Notes: generated by a model not told the origin, from the sequence alone. A stretch of 64,000 nt of DNA from Periglandula ipomoeae IasaF13 (GCA_000222875.2 AFRD01000003.1:181638-245637), one strand, 5' to 3'; positions 35,520-47,873 are shown, numbered from the stretch's first letter. Program-made: numbers and translations.

Positions 35520-38107
35520 TTATCGCCCATCCTCTCCCATGCTCTTCCCAAACCTCGCCCCGAACCCTCCAATATCCCTCCTAAAGAACTTGCCGAAGTT
35601 CCTCAGGTTCTCATTCATCGTCGCCTTCTCCGCGCTCTGTCCCGTCGTAGTCCCAATGTCCCTCGCCGCACTAAGCAACTTCTCCCCCAAGAACCCGGCA
35701 TCGAATCGTGCGCCCGACGCTGCTGTCAAAGCCGCTCCAGGGTTCATGCCCACGCTGGTCGCTCCGCCCGTCAACACTAGGGGCGTGAGCAGCGGTGAGT
35801 TCTGGACCAGGTTGTCCTTTGAGCTGCCTTCTCTATGTATGCCGAATAGCTCAATGAGGTGTGCCTGATCTTGTTTCCGAATGCCTTTTAATTCGAGGAT
35901 CTTCTTGAAGTTTGTGTCGGAGCGGTCGCCTATGTGGATAAGGTAGGCTTGGACGAGAGCTTCGGGGGGTGATTGACGCACTTGCAGCGTCTTCAGCAGA
36001 GGATCCATTCTGTTCATAGAGTGCTCGACGCGGCGGACGAAGCTTGAGGGAGGGGCTTGTTGAGTAGAGGATGGATTGTGGTATGAGAGGAGGTTGCCAA
36101 ACGACTTTGTGAGAGCGTATTTATCAACAAGCATCTGTTCTTACGTCAGTATGCATAATTCCACACACTTCTATACTTGCGATATAGAGGCATGCTTACC
36201 TGTTGTGCGCCGACTTCTGATATCGGACGACAATGCACAATGCTGTTGATATACGCCGTTGCTAAGTGCTCAACCAAGTTATCGCAAAATGCCCTCGCAT
36301 ACTGCTGCTTTGCCACCACGCCCAGAATCTCTTCCGTCTTCGCATTGACATGCTTCACCAGCTCCCCAACATAGGAGCTCTGGTCTCCCGCGGTATCCAT
36401 CGTGCTCCAGTTCGTATTCCTCATTTCTCGCCATGTAGCCTCGCAGTCCAGCTCAACAATATGTACCAATGCCAGCACTGCAGCGCTAGCCACACCCAGA
36501 AATGCATCTGACTGAGACGACAGATCGACTTTGGAGACAAGTTCGTTATCGATGCGTTTCTTGATATTCTCTTCCAGCTGATTCGTGTTTGTGTGCCAAA
36601 AATCTGCAGTGTTGAGAACCAAAACAGCGTCTTGAACTGAGGGGCTCTGTGATCCACCAGCCTGTAGAACATGGAGCAGGACCTGCTGCGCATACTCATC
36701 TAGGTACTTCGACAGAACCTTTGACAGGTCCAGCAGGCGATCGCTCGTAGACAATTTCGCGCATTGAGACAACGTTAGCTTGTAGAAGTGGAACAGCTCA
36801 ATGGCGGACGGTATCACAGCCTGCGGGGAGAACTCTTCATCGTCAGGTATGAGCGGCTGACTGCGGTACTTGGGTATCATGGACGCCAGTTGCTTGTCCT
36901 GTGAGTCGACCCATAAGCTCAGATAGGGCTCGAATGCGACAGAAATGAGGCCGTTGAAGTTGTGCGTCTTCTCCTCAGCCGAGCTCAGCGTGTCGATGCT
37001 CGCTCGAGGGTTGTTGGAGAACTTCTTCTCGATGCTCTGTTCAAAGTCGAGCGTCTCCTGCAAACAGCTCAGTAGCAGGTTGACATCGACTTTGTTTCCA
37101 TCGCCCTGTCGCATGCTTCGCTCCAGTATTCCCTTGAAGTCTTCTCGTGTGCCGTCACAAAACGCCGTCGCCAATAGCTCGCCCATGTGCCAATGTGAGG
37201 GGAAGATGACGGCGTGATCATCCTCGTGCGTCTTCATCATGCGCTTGAACCACGCATATCTCCTTCCAATGTTGTCTAGGCTTCCCGCTTCGTCGTTGCC
37301 CCGGAAGACTTGTCGATACTCCCACAACTCCGTGTTGACGTACCAGGTGATGATCCGTGATTTGGCCGCATCTCCTAAAGCATCCATGACAAGACAAGCT
37401 TCCACGAGCATATTTTTCTTGGTGCCAACTTCACTCTTGGCGAACGCCATCTCAAAGTCCTCACACACCTGCTCCAGCAACTCCCTTTGGAGCTCGGAGA
37501 CCTCGCGACTCAGGGTCGCAATCTGCTCGATGCTTCGGTAGCTGTTAAAGTGCTTCATAAGTTGAATGACAGCCTGGAGCAGGCCAGCACATTCCCGATA
37601 TTGTCTTGTCTTGGCCAGCCCTCTCAACTGCTCGTACGCAGTCGTCAGCATCTGTAGCCTCTTCAGCGCCGTCATGCTCAGCGTCAAGTTTCGCTTCGTC
37701 CCATCCAGTCGCTTGATCTCCGCCGTCATGGACGTGATGTTTTGCTCCGTCTCGATGGCCCTCGACCGCACCGTTTCGATCTTTCGGAAGAGCTGCGCCA
37801 GCTCGCTTTGCGCCGATTGCATCCTCTCCAGGCTGGAGTCCGGCTTGTACGCTTGTTCGAGCTCAAGGCTGTCGATTTCGCTGGACAGAACATTATGGTG
37901 GGCTTTGAGGGTTTGCGACACCTGGTTGATGGATGAGACGGCTGATGAATGAGCAAAGAGCATGTTCAGATGCTCCATTGGGTCATAATTGACTGATATT
38001 GTCATAAGGGGTATCAATTAGCTATAGAGAGCTTGAAATGGTCGTTCAATGCATCGTGATCACTTACCAGCATCCAGGGAGGCTACCTGCGACGGATTCC
38101 CATTCAT
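35520..38107 (-). CDS. VPS53: Vps53, GARP tethering complex subunit
   Basis: Subunit of GARP, which tethers endosome-derived vesicles at the trans-Golgi. Exons: 38107-38068, 37992-36200, 36134-35520; introns of 75 and 65 bp; 815 residues. Exon 1 encodes only MNGNPSQVASLDA and joins to NYDPMEHLNMLFAHSSAVSS, the conserved Vps53 N-terminus. A long helical region follows (RLDGTKRNLTLSMTALKRLQ; ECAGLLQAVIQLMKHF; LQRELLEQVCEDFE). The C-terminal domain includes LVDKYALTKSFGNLL and FVRRVEHSMNRMDPLLKTLQ, then a Gly/Ala-rich low-complexity tail. No damage seen. Confidence 0.92.
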
Positions 38108-38833
38108 CTTTGATTAACTTGGTGAAGTGTCTCTATATGTGCTCGCATGTCGAATCCTCGTGTAAAATATCGGGAAATGACGCCGTGTTCTGACTTGTAA
38201 GACTTGATGTTGGCTTGAACTGCGTAGCTATGAAACCCACATGCAACGGCCGCCAGTTCTCGGGTTGACTTAGCTGTCATCAGCGCCTGCGCCCAGCGAC
38301 ATCGAAAAGTGGGTCACAGCTCATCACCACCACAAACACCTACCCTACGAAGAGATGTTTTGCAGGACCGGTCCTAAGTATTCTAGATGTATATATACTG
38401 TCTGCTAATTCCACATTTGGTGCCAAAAATAGGTCAACAGATGGTAGAGCAGTTTTTGGATATCTACATCGGAAGAGCTATAAGAACAGTTTGTTGGGGT
38501 TATGCTGCTACTGGTTGAAAATGAACTGATATAACCATTGACACAAGTTATTTGCGTTGTTTGGATGGCCAAAATGAGAGCCTCAAAACTTCAAGGCCAC
38601 CGAGATTTGACAACTTTCAAAGCCGAGATGATAATCAGCCACAACTTTCACCCCAACGAAACATTAGACCCGGGCTTTTGTCAGTAGCATAAATGTCACA
38701 GCTTGCTACATCCAGATATCGCAGCAACAAGGCAGTTCATCCAAGGGAATAAAATGCCACAGAACCAATCAAGTCAAGAATGCGTTATATTCAATGCCAT
38801 CAGGCCACTACAATACCGCTGTTGGAAGATCGC
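38108..38833. other. Intergenic VPS53 promoter
   Basis: It lies between two leftward genes. Nothing beyond the expected 3' end and promoter is visible. Confidence 0.6.
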
Positions 38834-41800
38834 TTAGTCCTCATCAGGAGCTCTTTCCATTTCCAAACTCTCCCTTTCTTTGATGCCAGTGTCCTTGCTC
38901 TTCTTTCTCATAGAAAAGCGCCATGAGCTCATTCGACTTTCCCGGCTCTCTTTCGATTTTGACGGTCCGAGCGATGGACTGCTGGCCATGCTGTCATAGC
39001 TGCGTCCGAATTGACCACCATCCTCCCCAAGGTCATCGGCGTCGCCAATGCTCGATCGTTGCTCCGAGGACACGTTCCGGTCCGAGTTGGTGGTGCTCCC
39101 TGGGCCTTTCTTAAAAAGCCCGGATTCTTTGCCGAGTCGAGATGATAGACTGAACTTGCTCGAACTCCCTTTGCGGAACAACTTCTTGACTACGTTTTCG
39201 GAGTCCTTCGCGTTCGACGTGGAGACCGAGTTCATATCCGACGGCGTGTTCGACTGGGTCAGATCCAGCTGCAAAGATTCATGTGACTCGGATACGGAAG
39301 TCCCGGTATGAAGAGAGTATGTGTCTCTGGAGATACGAGAGTCGGAAAACGAGTCGTCGTGGCTAGGCGGTATCTCAATGCTTGGCGTGGCTGGCTCTTT
39401 AACTTTGCCTTTCTCCTTTGCCTTGTCCTTCTCTTTTTCTTTGTCCTTCTCTTGGCCCCTCATGAATAGGATCTTGAATGGTCGAGCTGTCGGGTCTAAT
39501 CGTTGTGATAAGGACTTTGAATCGGACGACCCCGCAGCAGGAGGGCGAGATCCAATTACTCCGACGTGTCGGGCCAGGGTCTGGGGATCCCGCAGATCCT
39601 CGTCGTCCAGAATTTCATCTTCTGCTGAGGCCAATGTAGTTGTCAGAGCAGTTGTCGAGCCGTGCAGAGAAGGTCGTCTGGAGCCGCTTCGGCTGGGCCA
39701 AAGGTTGTCGTTGGGTGACCACACGCGGTTCATCATTCCAGGCACCTCGCCAGGAGCACCCCAAATGGAACCATTGTCGGTGGATGGACGATCCATGGAA
39801 GTGGACGATGGCCGAGAGTGGCCATGCTCCCTGTCAGAGATGGCGGAAAGTCGAGGGCCTTTCAAGGAGTTGACGCGCCTCGAAGAAAAGGGATGCGAGC
39901 CGCCAATGGAATTCTCTTGGCCTGCGGAGCTTTTAGTCATCCATGGCCAATATCTCCATCGACTCTCCAAAGCCTCAGCTTCGTCGCTACCTCGAGGGAA
40001 TGACTGGCTTTGACCGGGCTTGAGGGACCCGATGGGTGGTCCACTGTCATCAGACGCCTTGGACGTTCTGTTGCCTCTCTGGAACGTCGATAGGAGATTT
40101 GCGAGTCTGTGACTACTCGCGGGTGGTGGTGCGATAGGCGAAGAGTTCAAGTTCAAGGACATTCGCTCGCTTGCGTCTGCATATTGGGAAAAGGGCAAGT
40201 TGTGATTTGAGCCGTGAGGACTGGAAAACGCATGGTACGATGGCGCGGGAAAGACCGGAGACTGGGGACCTTCCTCGTCTGCCGTAAAGGGCTCGGGTAG
40301 TATTGGATTGTCAGAGTTCTTCACATCATCAGAGTCCTCGATGTCATCGAATATGTTGGATGGAAGTAAGGTCTGAGCGGTAGGACTTAGTGGCCCCCCA
40401 GCAGCCTTGAACTCCGCCTCGGACTGCGTTGCACCATCTGTGTTCGTTGGCATATCCATGAAAAGGCCAGGGCCAAAGCTTATTGGACTGAAACCAGCCT
40501 GTCCCTGGAAGCTTGGCTCAGCGTGGGCCAGGGGAGGAGGCGATGACATCGGCGTACCACCAAGGCCACCACCGCTGCCCGGAAAGCTTAAGCGTTTCGT
40601 ACTCTGTGCTGTCATTGACGGGTCGTAGTCCATGACACCGGCCGGTGGCTGATTGTAGAAGTTGAGCCCGCCCTGTTGCTGCTGAATGGCCAACTGCTGA
40701 GTGAGAGACCGGATCTGTTGATCCAAGAGGACGCCTTGCTTAGATTCCGCTACCAATCGGCTATGCAGATCTCTGCGAGTCAAATCCCACTCTCGTCTCA
40801 GTCTTGCGTCCTCCTCCTTCCATTGCTCGTCATTGGCACCTGGAAGAAGTTCTCTCGTGGCTTTGAGATCCTGAAGCTGTTTACCCTTCTCTTTGAGTTC
40901 GGCCTCAAGCTCAGCACACTTTTGCTGAAGCTCCGCGTTGCCGTCATCGAGTTGGTCGACATCCTGATCACGTTTCTCCGCCAGCTCCTTCTTCTGCGCT
41001 TCGAAACTTTCGCGCTCCTTCTTCATCCTCGCCACCTCCTTCTCCAGTCTGGAAATGGTGTCTCGAATTTTGGTCTTCTTGGCTTCTTTATCCTTTAATA
41101 ACTGCTCTTTCTTCTGTCGTTCCTTCTCAGCGCTTCGCATCTGCTCCGTTGTTGACCTGATTGTCGCTCTCAGTTGCGTCGTGTACTCCTCCTTCTCCTT
41201 GAGAGCCAGCCTCTTGCGGTCCCTTTCCCGTTTCAATTCTTCTTCTTGTTGGCTTGCCTCGGCTTGTTCTTTGGCGATCAAATTCAACGTTGTCTCGATT
41301 TCCTTTCGAATACTCTCGAATTTGCGGTTCAGTTCAGACAAAGACATTTCTGGCTCGTTTAAATTCGAGGATTTCGCTTGTGCTTGGTCGGCGCTTGCTA
41401 CTGATAGAGAATGACGTCGGTTCAAGGTATTCCGCCTTTGTCCGGATGCCGCGCTGGGCGTTTCTCGAAGGAGTGAGCTGCTTAGTCCGTCGATTGCGGG
41501 TGTAGGTTCGACGGCTGGTAAAGAAGAGCTGGGTTCGTTAGAGTTATCAGAGTCATCATTGGTGTCCGCAGGCGATTGCTCGGGGTCGACGAAGTTGGTC
41601 GGCAAGCGTGAGTTTCCCAATTGAGGTCGGCCATCTTTGCCGAACGTCCTCATTCGAATGACTGGACTGCCAGATCTGAAATTGTTGTGACCGACGGCTA
41701 CCACCCGTATATTGTAAAAATGATTGGGCTTCAAGCCGGTGATGGTAATACCACCATCATTGCCTGTTGCTTCTCCCACTGTTATCCGATGATTAGCATT

Positions 41801-42459
41801 AAATGACACTAAAATTTTTAAATATCGAACTGCAGGCCGGGCTGCATTTACCCTGAATTCCATTCACTTGTATCAGATATTTGAGAGCAAGGCGATGAGA
41901 ATGAGGTCGAGCCCAAGCTAGGGTAGCAGCATCTGATCGAATTCCCGCGAGGCATACTTCGGGAGCTGGAGGGATATCTACACCAAGAATATTGACAAGC
42001 TCAGAGACCGGTTTGAAGAGAGTCTGGATGGCGCGGTGCAGAAGCCTGAGGGAACCAACGGGGGTGCAATTAGCGAATGCGCTTGATGGGAGAAATATGA
42101 AGCAATGACGGCGGCGATCGAGCATTCGCCACGCTTCCGTCGAAATGCCGAAATCGTCATGGCAGCAGGGACGGGAGCTAAAGGTTGAGAAATCAGTGTA
42201 GGGAAGTGCAGAAAAGTACTCACCAAGCACCAGCTCCCAAAGTCAGGAACATCTTGAAGACGGCGGGTTTCGCAGTAATGACAGCCTCATGGACGGTGAA
42301 GTAGATGCGATGCATCACTGCACGCCCAAAGACGTGGAGAAGAACAGCACTGGCGATGGCGTAGACAATCTTTCGCGTGCCGGCCAGGTATCTACGCAAG
42401 GACCAGAGGCTGAGAAAGGCGACGAAGAGCGTGATCAAGGGCAGGAGGTCCCATGACAT
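38834..42459 (-). CDS. Membrane-anchored fibronectin type III / coiled-coil protein
   Basis: Function unknown. Exons: 42459-42224, 42045-41852, 41778-38834; introns of 178 and 73 bp; 1,124 residues. Two N-terminal hydrophobic stretches (LLPLITLFVAFLSLW; IVYAIASAVLLHVFG) predict an ER or other membrane anchor. A single FN3 domain spans about residues 104-192 (PPAPEVCLAGIRSDAATLAW through GLKPNHFYNIRVVAVG). A Lys/Glu-rich coiled coil runs from about 285 to 510. The remainder is Ser/Pro-rich and disordered, with a KEKEKDKAKEKGK tract. An alternative acceptor for intron 1, also in frame, would add about 42 residues; I preferred the downstream CAG. The architecture suggests a cytoplasmic scaffold tethered to membrane (inference). 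Confidence 0.78.
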
Positions 42460-44226
42460 TATTCTCAGCTCTCCAAGCGCAGCTGAGAGAGGGAACGAGA
42501 TTCGGGACAAGAGTCGTGGTGCAGAAGTGCAGAACCGGGCCGTGAGATGTCGTGAGCTGGCCGGTTGACAAAGTTGGACGGTGCAAGGACGAAGAGGGAA
42601 TGCGCCCTGTTTGCAAGGGACTTACTTGGCTGGAGCCACATGCAGCGAATGATCAGACCAGAGTTTGCACCTGCCAGCCAGCTGCACCTGCCAGCTGCAC
42701 TCCGCCCGTACCGGCCCAGTTGAGCCTGAGTCTGAGTCTGAGTGGTCTGCACAAGCACAAGCCTGGGCTGGTGCTTGTGCGGCTCGTCTTTTAGTGCCGT
42801 CAGTGGGTGCCGGCTCCATTCCAGCCAATCCGCTGGCTCCACGGGCAGCCGATCGCCCTCGGTAGCGGCACTGGCACTGGCGCTGGCCCTAGGCTGCGGG
42901 TATCAATTGATCCCAGGATGGGCCGACAACCCGTCTGGTCTGATGGTGTTCTGGTTCCCAGATTCTCCGACTGTCTGGTCTGGCACAATGCACTCTGGAG
43001 CGTAGGTGGCTTCAATCTTAATCTGCGTCGCATGTCCGATAAATTGGCATCCGAAACAGGAAACCACATTATTATGACTCAAGTCTTGCGCTTGCCGACA
43101 CCTGACAGGCTCCTGCACTGTTTTATGTAGTATTCTTGAGGCTCAGATTTGTATACTCCAATCTGTCAATGTTTCTCATGCTCGCCGCCGTCTGTTTTTT
43201 ACCCTCTCTCGCCTGCAGGCTTTCTGGTTTTTGCTCGAGCGGGGAATGACCACAGGTTCCGCTCCGGTAGGACGCCCCCATAGCGATCGCTTGCCTGTTG
43301 TGACCAGCAGCAGTTCGAAAATGGTGACGATATGCATGATCATAAACCCCAGGCAGCACTTGGGCAATCTTTTACCCCCGCTTCCCACACACCGTCAATT
43401 CTTGCCTCTTGACGTTCCGAGGGCGAGACTAGAATTCCGGCTGTAAATATGCCGCCGTGTGCAGTATGGTATAATGCGCAGGAATACAAATGGAACTTGG
43501 ACTTATGCAAACCATGCATTGCCTCGAAGTGCAACACGGGACAAGAGAGCGGTGAATGAAGACTCCAGCTAGGCACACGATCTCAGCTCTACGAACCGAA
43601 CATTGATCCATTTCACTATATCCGTGCTAACAGTAATTTGCCGTACGATGGAAGTTCAATTGCATTTGACTGCTCGAATGACAGGCTGCAATGGACTTCA
43701 GACTTATCGAAATGATGGAACCGCTGGCTTGCAACTCTAAGGGTGATAATATCCATTACCTTGCAGTATTGTATTGGAGTAAGGGTTGAGGACCCCTGGA
43801 CAACAAAGGGCGACCTCTGCAGCGATTGACTGGCATTAGCGGTGTCTTGACTTCTTTGCCCTGATGTGACTGGATCGATTATTTGCTCCCATCCTCCAAC
43901 GCTACGTAATTTAGAATCAAGCTCACCAGCTCTTATTACTCTTAATCATATATTCATATCTTACTGTAGCTCTTCTTCATCAAAGCCAATATCTAAACAC
44001 TAGCGACGAACATCACCAAGGGCCTGACCGCTGTGCTACCGGTACCATGTTGTCTGAAGGCTGGGCATTTTGCGTGTTCTCCGTGCACCACTCTGCATAT
44101 CGGCGCATAGGATGTGATTGATTGAACTGGCGGCATACGGCGGACAGAGCGCAAGACGAATCAACGAACTTTCAGGCACAAGGACCCGGTTGTTTGCTCG
44201 AAGCGGCAGATCCACGCAACTGTCCC
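42460..44226. other. Divergent intergenic FN3/kinase-like
   Basis: GC-rich left part with short tandem repeats (CTGAGT x3 at 42726-42743; CTGGCA/CTGGCG runs near 42865), then a more AT-rich part. Overlapping frames carry no motifs. Confidence 0.55.
42726..42743. repeat. Tandem CTGAGT x3
   Basis: Three perfect 6-bp copies within a larger CTG-rich patch. Confidence 0.85.
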
Positions 44227-45177
44227 ATGCTCTGCCCAAGTTACTCCAAACCAACAGCTTTACTATACATCGGACATGATCTGTTACACACCTTCGAACG
44301 ATACTCGACTTGTGGTTCAGTTCAAACGCTCCTCCTGATATGTTCACTTGTGACCCATGACTTCCAAAAATTCACCCAGCCTGAAAATGAGACCGGGCTT
44401 GCCGTGGATTACTCCGCGGTAGCACCACTCCAAGACTTGACAATCATTGAAGCCTGGGACATGGCTATAAACAGGCCAAGATACGTCACATTCTATTTTG
44501 TCACCGATAATGAGGAACTATACTTCGGCCAGTCATCGAAGAATAAGCGCGACATGACTCTCGCTGACTACAGGGCAGCTCTGCAGCGTGTCCAGGACGA
44601 CGAAGTTTTTTCAGAGGTTCCCACCAACGCGCACTTAACGATCGCACCGGAGAGCTTTGATGACCCCTCTGCATTCGTCAAGCGGCGGGGCCTCAATTGT
44701 TACGAAACCATGAAGCGCTCCAACTATGTTCCCAGAGCCGTCCTCGACGAGGCCCTCATCATGGAACAACTCTCCCAATCCCCTCATGCAAATATAATCA
44801 ACTACCACGGCTGCCGTGTGAGGCCCGGCCCCATCACGGCAATAATCCTGGAACGGCTGGAGCAAACTTTGACGCAATACATCTCCACTCCAAGCTTTCA
44901 ACAGCTCGACAAGATCAACTTTTTCCAAGCCATAAAGTCAGCTGTAGACCAAATACACACACTAGGGCTGGCTCACAACGACATCAACCCGGATAACATC
45001 ATGATCAAGAATGGAGCGCCGGCGCTAATCGACTTTGGCTCCTGTCAGCCATTTGGGAAAAAGCTGCAGTCTTTGGGCACCGCAGGTTGGTATGAGAAGC
45101 TGGTTTTCACTTCTGAGAAGGAGCATGATACATTCTCTCTTGGCAAACTAGAAGAGTGGCTTCAGAATCGGAAATGA
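44227..45177 (+). CDS. Atypical protein-kinase-fold protein (start uncertain)
   Basis: The C-terminal two thirds carries kinase signatures: catalytic-loop HNDINPDNIMI (HND in place of HRD, as in many fungal atypical kinases), IDFGSC (DFG) and GTAGWYEKL as a short activation segment. The upstream N-lobe (YETMK, NIINYHGC, ILERLEQTLTQY) is diverged. The frame is open from 44122, but 44227 is its first ATG; homology-like sequence begins near 44420 (VAPLQDLTIIEAWDMA). An ATG at 44357 in a neighbouring frame (MTSKNSPSLK) would join it if one A were restored in the AAAA run at 44384-44387. Substrate and pathway unknown; activity not certain. Confidence 0.6.
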   Translation: MLCPSYSKPTALLYIGHDLLHTFERYSTCGSVQTLLLICSLVTHDFQKFTQPENETGLAVDYSAVAPLQDLTIIEAWDMAINRPRYVTFYFVTDNEELYFGQSSKNKRDMTLADYRAALQRVQDDEVFSEVPTNAHLTIAPESFDDPSAFVKRRGLNCYETMKRSNYVPRAVLDEALIMEQLSQSPHANIINYHGCRVRPGPITAIILERLEQTLTQYISTPSFQQLDKINFFQAIKSAVDQIHTLGLAHNDINPDNIMIKNGAPALIDFGSCQPFGKKLQSLGTAGWYEKLVFTSEKEHDTFSLGKLEEWLQNRK

Positions 45178-46689
45178 AATTACATCAAGTTGCTGGGAGG
45201 CTAGAAAAAGAAAATGCATCAATCGCGACGTGCTATTTGGAGTCGAAATTACTTTCACATAGAAATATACCTCCAATTGAGCAGGATTACAGACGTGTCC
45301 CCTGGCGATGCCTCGGCTTGGACTGAAGGTTTATAGTCTGTCCTCTCTTTATGTACTCAATGATGTAGGATTATGGAGAAGAAGTATGATTGCCGGCTCT
45401 GAGAGCGCTCCTCACCCAGTGGAGGATATTCGTGAAGTGCCTAGGTTCCAAGGACCCTATTTGGCATCTCCATGAGCCTCCTATCTATTAGTGATGTGTA
45501 GTCGAATACACCAGAAAAACGAGCCTTACCGGAGAGCCTTCAGATAAGAGCCGAAACACAATCTCGTAAAATAAATGGTCTCGGCTATTCAACGCGCAAC
45601 CCTTACGTCGCCTACTAGTACAGAGAATACGATTACTGCACATGCAATTGTAAGCCATACTAGAAATAGGCAACAAGATGTTCTCCGGCAGCTCACAAAG
45701 CCAAATGTACTACTGTGGTACATGGTTCAAAGGCACGAATCATTGTTGAACTCAGTAGTGGCTGTTGTCCCTATGAGAATTTTGGTTTCCACCTGCATGA
45801 GAGCTGCACGGTACATCGTCTGTCAACGCGCTACCGAAGTTTGAGTGACGATCCCATTATAGATCAAGAGGCCTGCGACGCGTCTGCCTTCACTTTTGTT
45901 TTCCATCCATCCGCACAGACCAACTCGTCTCACAATACTCGAAGCTTCACAACGATTCAAATTAATTTCAATGTCCTCAATCTTGCCATTGAGCATCGCT
46001 AAATAAATCGAGATGGCTGCTTCTACACTGCCAGAGCAGGAGCCTAAAACTGGAACGGTGAGGCTCCCTACTTCAAATTCGCGTCCAGACGCTTCCATGA
46101 ATGAACCACTCCAGACCAGGCCTTCCTTATTCAGTTAAAGCTTCTCACAATCAATCGAGATTAGACTTGCTCAAAGAACCTTGCTATACGTATTGGACTT
46201 GTACTGGCTTTGTAGCATTTAACTTCTACTCGTGTTTGCTATATAAATCTTGCTTTCTTCTCTTCGACTATAAAAATGCAATTTGATACCTTGAATGTAG
46301 TGATGGACATACAACCTAAACCTGGGTGTCTTCGAACTACTCTTTTACTGAGCTTTGAGCTTACAATGCGAGGTAAAAACTATATTTGTCGCCGCGATGC
46401 CTTGGCTCACCGTCATAACGCCCGATGTATATTCCGTCTGAGTCAAGTCACGTAGAAGAGATGAAACTTAACTCTGCACTCCTCGCATAAAATGAACCTT
46501 CCTCCTGGAAATATCAGACCGCAGATGGCCTATTTAATGGCAGCACTCCCACCGAAACCATCTGGGCATTTTCAACCACTTCAGTAATCTTCTTCTTTGA
46601 ACTAGAAAATATCTACTTGAACAAATTGCCATCTAGCACCCCTATTTCAAGCCACAAACTCCCAAGAATATCAGCCAGACTACTTCGAC
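45178..46689. other. AT-rich intergenic region
   Basis: No strong gene. One ATG-initiated minus-strand frame (45823-46098) is listed separately. The rest lacks motifs. Confidence 0.55.
45823..46098 (-). CDS. Possible small ORF (91 aa)
   Basis: ATG-initiated open frame encoding 91 residues, no recognised family. Composition is protein-like (an EVGSLTVPVLGSCSGS segment then EAAISIYLAMLNGKIEDIEI), with no signal peptide. Another frame overlaps it on the opposite strand, so coding status is open. Confidence 0.25.
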   Translation of the reverse strand: MEASGREFEVGSLTVPVLGSCSGSVEAAISIYLAMLNGKIEDIEINLNRCEASSIVRRVGLCGWMENKSEGRRVAGLLIYNGIVTQTSVAR

Positions 46690-47873
46690 ATGGCAGACTA
46701 TCCGTCAGTGGCAAGCCGTTACCACCCAGAGGTCCAGGCGGCCCTCTCCCGATTTCTCCAAGCGGAATCCCACTCACATGAGCTCGAATTTGACTCCTTG
46801 CAGGAGAATTTGTCTCGTACACAGCTTGAAGAGCTTCGTGCCAAGCTTGATGCTTCAATCCAGGACGAGCTAAGGCTAGAGCGAGACTTCATGGACATGG
46901 CCCTCCGACATGAGACGTATAGCCATGGAGGGGTTGAGTATCGCCTTCGAAAGTTGGAGCAACGCCAGTTTACCATTGGAGAGACCCTTTGGAGTCGTGA
47001 GCAGGAAAGAAGGCAGCTCGGCGAGCCTGATGGCGGAGCAGTACGACCTCCAATGCATTGCAACGAAGCCTTTTGTGAGTGCTCACTGAAGGTCTTAAAC
47101 ACGATTGATAACCAGGACCAAAAAAGCTTCAATATCGTGAGGACACCTGGCAAATGATAGCCATGGTTCACTACGGCGCATACCGGGACAAATACTATAC
47201 CTGGTGTCATGCAGCTGGTCGGTTGAGTGAAACTGCTGGACCTGTGCACATCGTGCCTGCTTTCATGGATATCGGGAAGATAGGCAACGTCGTCTTCGGT
47301 GCAGAAGCAGCTGCACTCATTTCGAAGCCAGAAAACGTCCTGGTTCTCTGCGCAAGGTTGAGGGAGTGGTTTTATAACTTTGACAAGGTTTTCGTCCCAG
47401 CGGATGCTCATGAAACCCCGATCGCGCGATGGCGAACGGACGTCATCTGCAGCTCCATCCGGGCTGATTGCAACGGAAAGGAGTTGAAGTTTTGCAATGA
47501 CGAGCGCCCATCTGCGTCGTTGCTCTTCTTTCAGTTCATCCTTACGCTCATCCGGATCAAAGACCTCCGGCGGAAGAACTGGCGGGAGACCTGGGCTCGA
47601 TATCATGCCGAGCGTCCTTTCCCCAAGCCAGAGCCCTATGTTCGGAAGTCTATGCTGTCCGCCCTCGCTACTTACTTTGGGTCCGTTCATGACGTGAGAA
47701 TGCTGGACAGCTGGATGGACGATCACGACTTTGAGGTGGCGCCTTCGTTGGCGCTTACCGATGTCGAAACGGCAGAGATGGCCCGCAGGGTGTTTTTGCT
47801 CCTGGAGGCAGGCGACGTTAGACTTGTGAAAGAACCGGATCACTATGAGAAGTATCGTTGTAATGACTGGTAG
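46690..47873 (+). CDS. Fungal HNH-nuclease-like protein
   Basis: Two open frames, 46690-47157 and 47154-47873, overlap by four bases and join in phase through an 86-bp intron (47075-47160, donor GTGAGT, acceptor ATAG), giving 365 residues. The N-terminal part is charged and helical (ELRAKLDASIQDELRLERDF; YRLRKLEQRQF). The C-terminal part resembles fungal HNH_2-type domains: YTWCHAAGR, VHIVPAF, then NVLVLC and a WFxxFD segment ending in VPAD. One of the usual histidines near the WF segment is not visible, so nuclease activity is doubtful. Such genes are often multicopy and lineage-specific in filamentous fungi (general knowledge). No neighbouring element shows mobility. Confidence 0.65.

Noticed and set aside
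7427..38107. VPS8, VPS53 and other trafficking genes as a functional cluster
   Set aside because: They belong to different complexes (CORVET, GARP), are 23 kb apart with unrelated genes between, and fungi do not use operons.
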